Shown piece by piece: positions 7,506 through 18,007 of a stretch of 63,780 nt of DNA; positions within the stretch are counted from its first letter, which is position 1, and the number at the start of each line of letters is the position of its first letter. The notes beneath the pieces were generated by a model. The model worked only from the letters and a program-made list of their open reading frames with translations. It was not told where the DNA came from and did no database searches. The position numbers were made by a program, and so were the translations under genes. The stretch comes from Actinomyces haliotis (lineage in GTDB: Bacteria; Actinomycetota; Actinomycetes; Actinomycetales; Actinomycetaceae): assembly GCF_015355765.1 (NCBI RefSeq), contig NZ_JACWNA010000022.1:1-63780 (forward strand), read 5' to 3'.

Positions 7506-9643
7506 CGGACACGGGCTCGGAGTCCTTCGCCCCGGCCCTCGACTACCACGCCCTCAACGCCAAGCTGAACCTGTACGACGCGAACGGGAAGATCCAGTTC
7601 GACGCGGACCACGAGGCGGCCCGCCAGTACTTCCTCCAGCACGTCAACCAGAACACCGTCTTCTTCCACGACATCGAGGAGAAGCTCGAGTACCTCGTCG
7701 AGGAGGGGTACTACGAGAAACCGGTCCTGGACAAGTACTCCCCGGAGTTCGTGAAGTCCGCCTTCAAGGCGGCCTACGCCCACAAGTTCCGCTTCCAGAC
7801 CTTCCTGGGCGCCTTCAAGTACTACACGTCGTACACGCTCAAGACCTTCGACGGGAAGCGCTACCTGGAGCGCTTCGAGGACCGCGTCACCATGGTCGCC
7901 CTCGCGCTCGCGGACGGCGACGAGCAGCTCGCCCTCAACCTCGTCGACGAGATGATGACCGGCCGCTTCCAGCCGGCCACCCCGACCTTCCTCAACGAGG
8001 GCAAGGCCCAGCGCGGCGAGCCCGTCTCCTGCTTCCTCGTGCGCATCGAGGACAACATGGAGTCGATCGCCCGCGGCATCAACTCCGCTCTCCAGCTGTC
8101 CAAGCGTGGCGGCGGCGTCGCCCTGCTGCTCACCAACCTGCGTGAGATGGGCGCTCCGATCAAGCGCATCGAGAACCAGTCCAGCGGCGTCATCCCCGTC
8201 ATGAAGCTGCTCGAGGACTCCTTCTCCTACGCGAACCAGCTCGGTGCGCGTCAGGGCGCCGGCGCCGTGTACCTTCACGCGCACCACCCGGACATCATGC
8301 GGTTCCTCGACACCAAGCGTGAGAACGCGGACGAGAAGATCCGCATCAAGACGCTGTCGCTCGGCGTCGTCATCCCGGACATCACCTTTGAGCTCGCCCG
8401 CAACAAGGAGCCGATGTACCTCTTCAGCCCCTACGACGTGGAGCGCGTCTACGGGGTGCCCTTCTCGGACATCAACGTCACCGAGAAGTACCGCGAGATG
8501 GTCGACGACCCGCGCATCAAGAAGACGCGCATCGACGCCCGCCAGTTCTTCCAGACCCTCGCCGAGATCCAGTTCGAGTCCGGGTACCCGTACGTCATGT
8601 TCGAGGACACGGTCAACAAGGCGAACCCGATCAAGGGCAAGGTCATCATGTCCAACCTGTGCTCCGAGATCCTCCAGGTCTCCGAGCCCAGCGTGCTCAA
8701 CGAGGACCTCACCTTCGAGCACGTCGGCAAGGACATCTCCTGCAACCTGGGGTCCCTCAACATCGCCAAGACGATGGACTCCCCGGACTTCGCGAGGACG
8801 ATCGCCACCGCCGTGCGCGGCCTCACCGCCGTCTCGGACCAGACGATCCTGCCCTCCGTGCCCTCCATCGACCGCGGCAACCACGAGTCGCACGCGATCG
8901 GCCTGGGGCAGATGAACCTCCACGGCTTCCTGGCCCGCGAGCGGATCCACTACGGCTCCGAGGAGGGCCTCGACTTCACGAACGTCTACTTCGCCTCCGT
9001 GCTCTTCGCGGCCCTGTCCGCCTCGCACGACATCGCGGTGGAACGCGGCGAGAAGTTCGTCGGCTTCGAGGACTCCAAGTACGCGACCGGCGAGTTCTTC
9101 GAGAAGTACACCACGCAGGACTTCGTCCCGACGACGCCGCGCGTCAAGGAGCTCTTCGAGAAGTCCTCCGTGCACGTCCCCACCCGTGAGGACTGGGCGG
9201 AGCTCGCCGAGAAGATCAAGAAGGACGGCATCTACAACCGCAACCTCCAGGCTGTGCCGCCGACCGGCTCGATCTCCTACATCAACAACTCGACGTCCTC
9301 GATCCACCCGATCGTCGCCAAGGTCGAGATCCGCAAGGAGGGCAAGATCGGGCGCGTCTACTACCCGGCGCCCTTCATGACGAACGACAACCTGGAGTAC
9401 TACCAGGACGCGTACGAGATCGGCCCCGAGAAGATCATCGACACCTACGCGGTGGCTACCCAGCACGTGGACCAGGGCCTGTCCCTCACGCTGTTCTTCC
9501 CGGACACCGCGACCACGCGCGACGTCAACCGCGCGCAGATCTACGCGTGGCGCAAGGGCATCAAGACGCTGTACTACATCCGGCTCCGCCAGGCGGCGCT
9601 GGAGGGCACGGAGGTCCAGGGCTGCGTGTCCTGCATGCTCTGA
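7490..9643 (+). CDS. nrdE: Class Ib ribonucleoside-diphosphate reductase alpha subunit NrdE
   Basis: 717 residues, usual for NrdE. The start is a TTG at 7490 inside the end of nrdI, with AAGGAT about 10 nt upstream, and the following MADTLTDTG aligns with a normal N-terminus. Catalytic-domain landmarks include the SNLCSEI cysteine (about 391) and the [17 protein letters not shown] region. The C-terminal GCVSCML carries the redox pair reduced by NrdH. It converts NDPs to dNDPs with NrdF, which is encoded separately at 15,728 instead of immediately downstream. Confidence 0.96.
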   Translation: MADTLTDTGSESFAPALDYHALNAKLNLYDANGKIQFDADHEAARQYFLQHVNQNTVFFHDIEEKLEYLVEEGYYEKPVLDKYSPEFVKSAFKAAYAHKFRFQTFLGAFKYYTSYTLKTFDGKRYLERFEDRVTMVALALADGDEQLALNLVDEMMTGRFQPATPTFLNEGKAQRGEPVSCFLVRIEDNMESIARGINSALQLSKRGGGVALLLTNLREMGAPIKRIENQSSGVIPVMKLLEDSFSYANQLGARQGAGAVYLHAHHPDIMRFLDTKRENADEKIRIKTLSLGVVIPDITFELARNKEPMYLFSPYDVERVYGVPFSDINVTEKYREMVDDPRIKKTRIDARQFFQTLAEIQFESGYPYVMFEDTVNKANPIKGKVIMSNLCSEILQVSEPSVLNEDLTFEHVGKDISCNLGSLNIAKTMDSPDFARTIATAVRGLTAVSDQTILPSVPSIDRGNHESHAIGLGQMNLHGFLARERIHYGSEEGLDFTNVYFASVLFAALSASHDIAVERGEKFVGFEDSKYATGEFFEKYTTQDFVPTTPRVKELFEKSSVHVPTREDWAELAEKIKKDGIYNRNLQAVPPTGSISYINNSTSSIHPIVAKVEIRKEGKIGRVYYPAPFMTNDNLEYYQDAYEIGPEKIIDTYAVATQHVDQGLSLTLFFPDTATTRDVNRAQIYAWRKGIKTLYYIRLRQAALEGTEVQGCVSCML

Positions 9644-9680
9644 GTCGGCACAGCCGACGACGGCGCAGGGCGAGACCCCG

Positions 9681-10259
9681 ATGACGAGGACACCCGGTGC
9701 GGAGGCGTGGGACACCACGCGCCCGTACCGGGTGTTCGTCGATGAGTCCGAGGTGGGTGGCTACTCGATGACGGCGGTCTACGTCCGACCGGCCGACGTC
9801 CACCGGCTGCGCTCCGAGCTCCGTGGCCATCTCAAGCCGGGGCAACGGTCCATTCATTTCACCAAGGAGCGCCCGGAGGTCCGTCGTGCTGTCCTTCGGG
9901 CGATCACCACGATGCCGGTCAGGGCGGAGATCTATCAGGTTGAGCACCGGACCCGGGCGTCCCGTTCGACCTGTCTCCGGGCCGTGGCCATGGCGAATCG
10001 TGAGGGCCGTTGCCAGCAGATCGTCCTCGACCAGAACGACTCCGTGCTCAACCAGAACGACTCCGTGCTCAACATGGATCGGCGGGTTCTCGGGGAGGTC
10101 CTCGGCCACGGCTGGGGCGGCACCTACGACCACCTTCACGATCACAGTGAGCCTCTGCTCTGGCTGCCCGACGCGGTCAGCTGGGCATGGCACCGCGGCG
10201 GGGAGTGGCGGCGCGCTCTCGAGGGACTGGACATCACCGTCACGGCCCTGGGCCTCTAG
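9681..10259 (+). CDS. DUF3800-like protein with internal duplication
   Basis: 192 residues, 37 bp after nrdE. The N-terminal VFVDESEVGG followed by a strand-rich region, the HFTKER stretch and the C-terminal LWLPDAVSWAWHRGGEWR resemble DUF3800 proteins, which have an RNase H-like fold with D-E-S near the N-terminus and a late Asp. Such proteins occur in mobile and defence regions, but no function is established. A perfect 21-bp tandem duplication at 10,030-10,071 repeats NQNDSVL in frame just before the NMDRRVLG segment. It begins the accessory stretch that separates nrdE from nrdF. Confidence 0.55.
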   Translation: MTRTPGAEAWDTTRPYRVFVDESEVGGYSMTAVYVRPADVHRLRSELRGHLKPGQRSIHFTKERPEVRRAVLRAITTMPVRAEIYQVEHRTRASRSTCLRAVAMANREGRCQQIVLDQNDSVLNQNDSVLNMDRRVLGEVLGHGWGGTYDHLHDHSEPLLWLPDAVSWAWHRGGEWRRALEGLDITVTALGL

Positions 10260-10688
10260 GTGCACGAAACCCGGCCCGCCCACCGTCCGGAAGGCTGCCG
10301 GGTCCACTTCGCAGGGCTACTGCCCCTTGCAGTGACAGGTTAGATCACGTGTCAACCCAAGCCCGGGATCCGGGGTACTGAAACGGCGAGCGCCGGGCCT
10401 GCATGACAACACGAGCACCCGGCGCTGACTTCCACTCCGCAACGTATCGCGGCGGCGGAACGAGTATGCCTCCATCCCGGGGTTGTGATCATGGGAGATT
10501 CGGTACTAATGGATGCTTGGTGCCAGACGCGCGACATCCGGCCCGCCCACCGTCCGGAAGGCTGCCGGGTCCACTCGCAGGGCTACCGCCCGTGCGCGTA
10601 CAGAACCTCGTGCCGTCGGCCCTTGCTTCACCGCGTGTCTCGGGTGACTCCTCGAGGCCTGTTCATGGGCGTCTGCCATGATCCGTAC
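10260..10688. repeat. Non-coding gap with a 54-bp direct repeat and a hairpin
   Basis: Nearly identical copies at about 10,271-10,325 and 10,538-10,591 share ccggcccgcccaccgtccgg and the 30 bases that follow, with one indel and one or two substitutions. Between them, agcgccggg (10,389) pairs with cccggcgct (ending 10,426). No ORF on either strand is convincing. The repeat may mark a past duplication or insertion next to the DUF3800-like gene. Confidence 0.7.
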
Positions 10689-11249
10689 ATGACGGAATCC
10701 AGCATCAGACTCAGCGCCATGAACTTGGGCGACGGCGGTACCGATGTCGATGATCTCGCGGCGTTCCTCGCGGGCAACGTCTTCCCCTTCCACGCCGGTC
10801 GGGTCTACACACCTGAGGAGGCTCGGGCGTCCGTGGTCTCGGGTCGGTGGGCGTCGTCTGGGACTGAGACTTACTGGGTGGAGGCCGATGGTGTCCGGAT
10901 CGGCACCCTCACGCTCGACGACCTCGGCGATCCGACCGTCATGGTGGACCTGCGCCTGGCCGAGGCACATCGGGGACGTGGGTTGGGCGCGCTCGCCCTG
11001 CGTGCGGTGACTGACGAGGTCTTCGCCGCGCACCCGGAGACGCGCCGCATCGAGGGGCAGACCCGCGATGACAACCTCGCGATGCGGGCGACCTTCAGCC
11101 GCGCCGGATGGGTCAAGGAGGCATGTTTCCGTGAGGGTTGGGAGCCCGGACACGATGCCATCGGCTACGCCATGCTCAGGAACGACTGGGAGAGCGGTAC
11201 GACGACACCGGTCAACTGGGACGAGCCCACGACGATCCGCCCGCACTGA
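10689..11249 (+). CDS. GNAT family N-acetyltransferase
   Basis: 186 residues from the ATG at 10,689; the longer upstream frame runs through the repeat and is discarded. The acetyl-CoA loop is visible as LRLAEAHRGRGLGALAL, preceded by a GVRIGTLTLDD strand, and DDNLAMRATFSRAGWVKEACFREGW is the typical C-terminal half. It is probably a RimJ/RimL-like acetyltransferase acting on an amine or protein N-terminus; the substrate cannot be read from sequence. Monocistronic, 35 bp before the thioesterase remnant. Confidence 0.85.
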   Translation: MTESSIRLSAMNLGDGGTDVDDLAAFLAGNVFPFHAGRVYTPEEARASVVSGRWASSGTETYWVEADGVRIGTLTLDDLGDPTVMVDLRLAEAHRGRGLGALALRAVTDEVFAAHPETRRIEGQTRDDNLAMRATFSRAGWVKEACFREGWEPGHDAIGYAMLRNDWESGTTTPVNWDEPTTIRPH

Positions 11250-11284
11250 GCGGGCGCCGCGATCGGTCTGGGAGGATCGGTGCC

Positions 11285-11746
11285 ATGGACCAGACCGTTC
11301 CCATGGACCCGACGCCCGAGTCCGTCACCGCCTACACCGACACCTCCCCGGTCCACCGGAGGATCGGGCTGCGGGCGCTGCACGTCGACGACGAGCGGAT
11401 CCTCCTCTCCGTCACCCTCGGCGAGGACTGAATGAACACGCACGGCACGGGCCACGGAGGCGCCATCGCCACGGCCCTCGACGCCGGCTGCTGCTACGCC
11501 TTCGCCGGCCGCTCCGGCGCCACCTGGCCCACCGTCTCCCTCACCCTCAACTATCTCGCGCCCGTACCCGAGGGGGAGCACTTCGTCCTCGGCCGGGTGA
11601 TCCGAGCCGGGCGGAAGGTCGGCGTCGCCGAGGCCGAGCTCTGGCCGGGCGGGACCGACGTCGACGCCCTCCTCGCCGGGGACCTGGACGGCGCCCAGCC
11701 CCTCGCGGTCGCCCGCGGCACCTTCCACCCCGTCTGGCTGCGCTGA
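11285..11746 (+). pseudogene. PaaI-type hotdog thioesterase interrupted by one in-frame TGA
   Basis: The ATG at 11,285 opens a frame that ends at a TGA (11,429-11,431) after SVTLGED. The very next codon, still in frame, is ATG and begins NTHGTGHGGAIATALDAG, the conserved hotdog helix, continuing to the normal C-terminus at 11,746. Read through, the protein is a complete thioesterase of about 153 residues with the HGG motif. A TGG-to-TGA change explains the break simply. TGAATG could also let ribosomes restart and make a split protein. A sequencing error cannot be excluded. Confidence 0.7.
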
Positions 11747-11780
11747 CCCCGGGCTGTGCCTGCCGACCGGCCTCGGGGCG

Positions 11781-12266
11781 TCAGGAGTTGAGACGCCAGA
11801 TCTCCCCGGACAGCGCCGTCGCGAAGACGGTCCAGGCGGCGTAGGGGGCAAGGACCGCGCCCTTGACGCGGCTGACCCGCCACGAGCGACGCACGAGGTC
11901 CGTCGAGGACACCGCGAGCGCACCGGCCCAGATCGCGGAGACCGCCGGGTTCTCCGCCCGGAAGAAGGCCCAGGACCAGCCGCCGTTGAGCACGAGGTTG
12001 ATGACGACGGCCGTGAGGTAGCGGCGCCCCTCCGCGTCGCGTGACCGCTCGCGCAGCTCGGCGAGCGTCAGTCCCGTGACGACGGCGATGTCCGCGTACA
12101 GCGCGGTCCACGCGACCGGGAACACGGCGTTGGGCGGGTTCCACGACGGCTTCGACAGCGACGCGTAGTAGAGGCTGTCCGGCTCGGAGGCGAGCGAGCC
12201 GACCACCGCGGCGGCCACCACCATCGCGGTCGTCGTCGCCAGCGCGGTCACCTTGTGGGAGGCCAT
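11781..12266 (-). CDS. TspO/MBR family membrane protein
   Basis: 161 residues from the ATG at 12,266 behind AAGGAG. Five hydrophobic segments and the family landmarks LSKPSWNPPNAVFPVAWT and LNGGWSWAFF identify a TspO/peripheral-benzodiazepine-receptor homologue. These bind porphyrins or other hydrophobic ligands and affect stress and tetrapyrrole balance; the native role here is unknown. It converges on the broken thioesterase gene with a 34-bp gap. Confidence 0.88.
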   Translation of the reverse strand: MASHKVTALATTTAMVVAAAVVGSLASEPDSLYYASLSKPSWNPPNAVFPVAWTALYADIAVVTGLTLAELRERSRDAEGRRYLTAVVINLVLNGGWSWAFFRAENPAVSAIWAGALAVSSTDLVRRSWRVSRVKGAVLAPYAAWTVFATALSGEIWRLNS

Positions 12267-12478
12267 GTCGTGCTCCTTCGCTCGTGGATGGCGCCAGCCA
12301 CGGCGGTGGCGCGTGCGGCCAGGATATCGGTGCATCCCACGTGGGAATGGGCTCCTTCGCGGCACGCTGACTGCATCGTGAGCGCTTGCGGACCGGGTGC
12401 GCCGATGAGCAACGTGGCGGTCGGCTCTGCCGTCGACGACGTTGCTGACCCAATCAAGATCTGGCTGGCCGCCTGAGC

Positions 12479-13951
12479 TCAGGACTCGGCTGAAGGCGTC
12501 GGGGCGACGGCGTAGCGCGTTCCGCGCCGTTCCCCGGTGCGGACCGCGAGGCCGCGACGCACGAGGTCCTGGAGCTCCGTGCGTGCCGTGGTGGAGTCAA
12601 CGCCGGACAGTGCTCGGTAGTCGCTGTTGGAGAGCTGGGCCCCGGAGTGCATCCGCAGGAGAGCCTCCTTCTGACTTGGTGAGAGCTGCTCCAGTGGCAG
12701 GGTGGCCAACCAGACAAGATCCTCCTGCTTGTGGAGCGCCTGGTTGGGGAACCGGACTGTGAATCGTAGGCCGTTGTCGGAGAACGTCGGCGACTCAAGT
12801 CCGGCGCTCTCCAGGGCGTAGCGGGTGGTCGTGATGCCGGTCCCCATCGCTTCGATGACGCGTCGCTCCTCCCCGCCAGCATGCCGGCAGATCCCGTACA
12901 GGAACTCGTTGACGGCGATCTTTCCGTCAGGCGTACCGAGCTGGTCGACTGACAAGCCCCACAGTCCGCCGGGACTCGTGAGGACGAGACCGCGCGAGGT
13001 CAGCCGCAGCTCGACGGCGCGTCCCGACGTCGCCTCGCTGAGATCTCGGTGCACGAGTGCGTTGGCGACGACCTCACGGACGGCGACCAGGGGTACCTCG
13101 AAGGTCGTCCCGGCGTAGCCGTCCCGGGTGACAACCAACGTGCTCGAGACGTTCTGACCGACCCACTCGACCGTGTCGGCAAGGATTCGTGGGAGGGGGC
13201 CCGTGAAGTCCTTGCGGTTGACGGCGCGGGCGGTCCCGTCTGGGGGGTCGGGGACGACGGCGGCCGTGAGGCTGAGGTGCGGGAGATGCCGCTGGGGGTA
13301 GGTTCCGAGCGCGTACAGGCCGGCGACGCTCAGCTCCCCGGTGGCCGTGACGACGTTGAGTCTCCGGAGGATGTCGCTCGCAGTCGTCTCTGCGAGGGCT
13401 GGTGTGGACCGGCGGACCGAGGCGATGAAGAGGTCCACCTGCTCAGGGGCGAGGTCGTCGGCGGTCGTGCCCGGCACGGGGATGCTGTCGTCGCGGGGGC
13501 GTACGTGTCTTCTCAGGAGCTGCTGACGCTCCTGAAGCGACATCGTGTAGTCGCCGTCGTACTGTCGGATGTACGCCTTGCCTTGGAACTCGACCGGTTT
13601 GTCGTTCGCGGTCGCCTCGGAGACGTTGACGGCGACCACCTCGCGGCCAGCCAGGGCGAGCACTCTTGTGTCGACGGTGACTGGAGAGCTCAGGCCATTG
13701 CGTGCGAGGTTCGTGGCCTTCTACGCGAGCGAGTGAGGGTCATCGACGCCGATCAGGGGAGCCGCGGCGTTCTCGCTCACGCCGAGCAGGACGGCTCCGC
13801 CGCCAGGGAGGTTGGCGAGGGCGCTGATCGTTGGGCCCAGGCTGGAGGACGAGAACTCGGAGAAGGCCTTCGCCTCGAGCGCGAGGGAGTCCCCTTCCTC
13901 GAGGGTGAGCGTAGCGAGCGCTTCTTGGAGCTCTTCGACTGTCGTCACCAT
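12479..13951 (-). pseudogene. AlbA_2/ATP-binding transcriptional regulator interrupted by one in-frame TAG
   Basis: The ATG at 13,951 starts an AlbA_2 domain (LEEGDSLALEAKAFSEF, then GGAVLLGVSENAAAPLIGVDDP) that stops at a TAG (13,721-13,723). The same frame continues without another stop through KATNLARNGLSSPVTV and on to residue SAES at 12,479. It carries the ATP-binding module (VREVVANALVHRDLSE, TSPGGLWG, GTGITTTRYAL) and a C-terminal winged helix. Joined, this is a normal-length (about 490) divergent-AAA_4 regulator. One substitution (probably CAG to TAG) splits it. The 394-residue downstream part might still be made from an internal start near 13,663. Confidence 0.75.
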
Positions 13952-14010
13952 GTCGTGAGTTTATCTCTCACTCACGACAGTTATCTCAAAAGTCGGCGAG
14001 TTATCTCATT
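13952..14010. promoter_or_regulatory. Three TTATCTC repeats at exact 20-bp spacing plus inverted repeat
   Basis: Immediately upstream of the AlbA_2 start (minus strand), TTATCTC occurs at 13,961, 13,981 and 14,001. The first is flanked by gtcgtgag (13,952-13,959) and its complement ctcacgac (13,971-13,978). Exact two-turn phasing beside a DNA-binding protein gene suggests an operator array for autoregulation. Confidence 0.6.
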
Positions 14011-14025
14011 CCTGAGGTTGCGTCC

Positions 14026-14754
14026 TCAGTGGTGCTCGACCTGCTTGATCTCCTCGCTCATGTCCTCGGACAGGTCCGCCGTGCTGAAATCCTCGGTGAG
14101 CGGCAGCCGCAGCCGGAAGTCCGTGCCGAGGCACAGCTCGACCGTCCCGTCCTCGAGGACGAAGTCGACGAGGTGCCCGCCCCAGCCGCGCTCGTCGTCG
14201 ATGACGTGCGCGTGGCAGCCGGCCACGGAGATCCCGGACTCGTACAGCGGCGTGCGGAACCCGGCGATCGTCCCGGTGAAGCTCTCGCGGCGCACGACCT
14301 CCTCGCCGTCGGTCGCCTCGACCATCGGCTTGTACGGCCGCTCCTGGCGCTCCACCGTCCGCGCGCTCGCCCAGTCGAAGCGTCCCGTCACCCGCAGCGC
14401 GTACATGTAGTTCGAGCTCGGGACGAGGCCGTCGATGATCCGCGAGAACTCCTGCCGCGTCACCGGGCCCGCCACGGGCCGGCTGATCGTGGGGACGAAG
14501 TTCGTGACGACGGCGTAGGGGGTGCGCTCGCTCAGCTCGGGCACGCTCACCGACCCGTCCGAGCGCAGCCGGTAGCAGGTGCCGCCGAGGATCACCATCT
14601 CGCCGTCGAGCTCGTTGAAGGTCCCGATCCCGAAGGACCCGTGACCCAGCAGCTCGGCCAGGCTCATCTCGTCCTCGTAGACGCCCTGGGCGAGGGAGGT
14701 GATGAGGCTGGACTGGAAGATCTCGTGGCGGGTGACGGCGTGAGCAGCGACCAT
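14026..14754 (-). CDS. Acetolactate decarboxylase
   Basis: 242 residues, the usual length. HEIFQSSLITSLAQGVYE at the N-terminus, GIGTFNELDGEMVILGG, and the metal-binding GCHAHVIDDERGWGGHL are diagnostic of AlsD/BudA. It converts 2-acetolactate to acetoin with CO2 release, usually in fermentative acetoin/butanediol formation. No acetolactate synthase or butanediol dehydrogenase lies beside it. It precedes the TTATCTC array and is transcribed away from the kinase gene upstream with a 92-bp gap. Confidence 0.93.
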   Translation of the reverse strand: MVAAHAVTRHEIFQSSLITSLAQGVYEDEMSLAELLGHGSFGIGTFNELDGEMVILGGTCYRLRSDGSVSVPELSERTPYAVVTNFVPTISRPVAGPVTRQEFSRIIDGLVPSSNYMYALRVTGRFDWASARTVERQERPYKPMVEATDGEEVVRRESFTGTIAGFRTPLYESGISVAGCHAHVIDDERGWGGHLVDFVLEDGTVELCLGTDFRLRLPLTEDFSTADLSEDMSEEIKQVEHH

Positions 14755-14846
14755 GTCCCCAGGCTAGGAGCGCCCACGCGCGCCGTCGACGTCGTCCCGG
14801 CGGCTGGCACCCACGCGCTGCCCGTCCGGTGCGCCCGCGTCGGATC

Positions 14847-15521
14847 TCAGTCGTGCGCAGGCTCCTGGGCCGGCTCCCACACCTCATCGCAGCGCTCCGC
14901 GGTGGCCGCGACGAGCCGGGCGTTGGGCACGTCGACGGCCCGCACCCAGTGGGCGGCATCGGCGGTCGACCGACCGAAGCTCTTGTGCCGCGCGATGAGC
15001 CTGCGGATGAGCTCCTCCTCGGGGACGTCCAGCATGACGAGCAGGTCGATGCGCTCGCGGGCACCCTCCCAGCCGTGGGTCTCCAGGGCGAGGTAGTTGC
15101 CCTCGGTGAGAACGACGCCGCGCCCGCTCACTCGCGTCCCGGCCGAGACGGGCTCGTGGAGGTCTCGCCGGTAGACGGGGGCGAGGACCTCCGCCGGATC
15201 GCCGTCGGGGTCGGTGGCGCGGACGCGGTCGAGGACGGCGAGGTAACCGTGGACGTCGAAGGTGTCGGGAGCGCCCTTGCGGTCGTGCCGGCCGAGCTCG
15301 TCCAGGACCGCGTTGGACATGTGGAAGCCGTCCATGGGGACTGAGCCGGCGAGGAGCCCGGCCTCGCGCAGGGCGGTCTCGAGCTGCTCGGCGAGGGTCG
15401 ACTTCCCGGAGCCGGGCGCGCCGGTGATCCCGACGACGATCCGCGCCGGGGCGTCCGGCGCGGCGAGGCGCTCCGCGAGGCGGTCGACGAGACTCGTGCA
15501 GGCGGTGTCGAAGGCGCTCAT
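14847..15521 (-). CDS. P-loop nucleoside/nucleotide kinase family protein
   Basis: 224 residues. The P-loop is GITGAPGSGKST (about residues 32-43), followed by SVPMDGFHMSNAVLDELGRHDRKGAPDTFD, VLTEGNYLAL and a lid region RRLIARHKSFGRS. This is the uridine-kinase/pantothenate-kinase-like group often annotated as nucleoside/nucleotide kinase or fructose-transport-linked kinase. It phosphorylates a small hydroxyl-bearing substrate that is not identifiable from sequence. Divergent from nrdF with about 200 bp between them. Confidence 0.85.
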   Translation of the reverse strand: MSAFDTACTSLVDRLAERLAAPDAPARIVVGITGAPGSGKSTLAEQLETALREAGLLAGSVPMDGFHMSNAVLDELGRHDRKGAPDTFDVHGYLAVLDRVRATDPDGDPAEVLAPVYRRDLHEPVSAGTRVSGRGVVLTEGNYLALETHGWEGARERIDLLVMLDVPEEELIRRLIARHKSFGRSTADAAHWVRAVDVPNARLVAATAERCDEVWEPAQEPAHD

Positions 15522-15637
15522 GACGTCAGTATCGCCAGCACATGGTCGCCTCGTGGTGCTCTCAGCGGATCAGAGCCTCGGGGCGCGAACGGGAACCGCG
15601 GAACGGTGCGGGTCGCGATCCGTCGATCGGGCTCTGA

Positions 15638-16702
<1,065 letters not shown>

Positions 16703-16722
16703 GCACCACCACCCACGACGAC

Positions 16723-16766
16723 GAGTCGACCTCCCCGACGGCACGGTCCGTCGCGGAGGTCGACTC
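16723..16766 (+). terminator. Terminator-like hairpin after nrdF
   Basis: gagtcgacctcc (16,723-16,734) pairs perfectly with ggaggtcgactc (16,755-16,766), and the loop holds a second short stem (cgacgg/ccgtcg). It lies 20 bp after the nrdF stop. Confidence 0.65.
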
Positions 16767-16916
16767 CGTCGTGGACGCCGTCGCCCCGCTCGCCCCCGAG
16801 CTGCCCGACGCGCGCCCGGCCGGCACGGCCGCGTCGCCCGCCCGCCCCGCGCGTCACCCAAGCGGTCGAGCGCCTGGTCCTCGCCCGCACGCCGTCGGCG
16901 CCCGTACCCTGGCGCC

Positions 16917-17834
16917 ATGAGCGAGTACTTCGTGGGACGCGGCGACGACGGGAGCGGCCAGGGGGAGGACCCCCTCGAGCCCCCGATTCCGGGCCTGCCC
17001 CCGGAGGCCGAGGACGCCGCACCGGCCGCACCATCGGAGCCCGAGCACGTCCGCTTCGGCATCCCCTTCAACGGCGTCGTCCCGATCTGGCACGACGGCA
17101 CCGAGATCACCTGGCACCGCCCGACCGACGGCACCGATCCCGCGAACCTCCTCGGCCTCGGCGACGTCGAGACCGAGCCCGGCCCCTCGCTGACGCCGGA
17201 CGGCTGGTCCGAGCGGGTGGAGACCGGCACCCTCGTCCCCGCCGGCTGGCCCGGCGACCCTGCTGCGGAGCGCCTGGACCCGGCCACCGACGGTCCGGTC
17301 CTCCGCCTCCACCCGGCCCCGCCCACCGGGCGGCGTGCGGCAGCCCTCGAGCGCGGTGAGGGTGCGGTCCTGCCTCTGGGACCGGCCATGAGCGTCGAGG
17401 AGGCCATGGGCGCCTCCGCCGCCGACTTCGACATCACGGGCTTCTCGGTCCACGTCGCCCGCCTCATGCTGCGGGCCGCCCGCGACGGCGCGATCCTCCT
17501 GCTCACGCTGCGCGCCCCGCGAGACCCCGAGGCGCACCACCTGCTGTCGGCCCCGAGCGAGGTCGACGCCGACGGCGTCATGCGCTTCCACCTGGGCACC
17601 CTCCTCGAGGTGGAGACGGGTGCCTGGGCGCAGGCCACCCACCAGGAGGGCATGGCCCTGCTCGACCTCGAGGTCCCCTACGCCTCGCTGCTCACCGGCG
17701 CCAGCCCTGCCGCGGAGCAGGGGCTCGACGTCGAGAGGCTCGTCGCGCTGGCCCAGCCGGTCGTCGACGCGGCGCTCGCCCCCGGCTTCCCCTTCGCGCT
17801 GGGAGCCTCCTTCATCCTGCCGACCAGGCGCTGA
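16917..17834 (+). CDS. Conserved actinobacterial protein of unknown function
   Basis: 305 residues, soluble, acidic, with no signal peptide or membrane helix. The first 40 residues are Pro/Glu/Ala-rich and disordered-looking. A globular region from about residue 160 has alternating strands and helices (MSVEEAMGASAADFDITGFSVHV, ILLLTLRAPRDPEAHHLL) and ends LGASFILPTRR. I recognise no catalytic motif. The layout (flexible acidic N-terminus, then a compact domain) is reminiscent of SseB-like proteins, but I would not assign it. Confidence 0.65.
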   Translation: MSEYFVGRGDDGSGQGEDPLEPPIPGLPPEAEDAAPAAPSEPEHVRFGIPFNGVVPIWHDGTEITWHRPTDGTDPANLLGLGDVETEPGPSLTPDGWSERVETGTLVPAGWPGDPAAERLDPATDGPVLRLHPAPPTGRRAAALERGEGAVLPLGPAMSVEEAMGASAADFDITGFSVHVARLMLRAARDGAILLLTLRAPRDPEAHHLLSAPSEVDADGVMRFHLGTLLEVETGAWAQATHQEGMALLDLEVPYASLLTGASPAAEQGLDVERLVALAQPVVDAALAPGFPFALGASFILPTRR

Positions 17835-18007
17835 GGCGGGCCGGCCGGCGACTGCCAGCGGTCGGCGGGCGGCGATCCCGACCGCCGTCGTGCCGAGACA
17901 GGCGTTCTCCGCCCGAGACCGACGGCTAGCGCGGTGGTGTCGACCGGAAACCGTCAGACTCGGCGCGGGAGGACGCGGCGAGTGCGTCGACCGCGACCGC
18001 GTCGACC

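Noticed and set aside
11429-11431. Selenocysteine codon in the thioesterase
   Set aside because: Hotdog thioesterases have no catalytic Cys here, no SECIS-like hairpin is evident after the TGA, and a Trp codon change is simpler.
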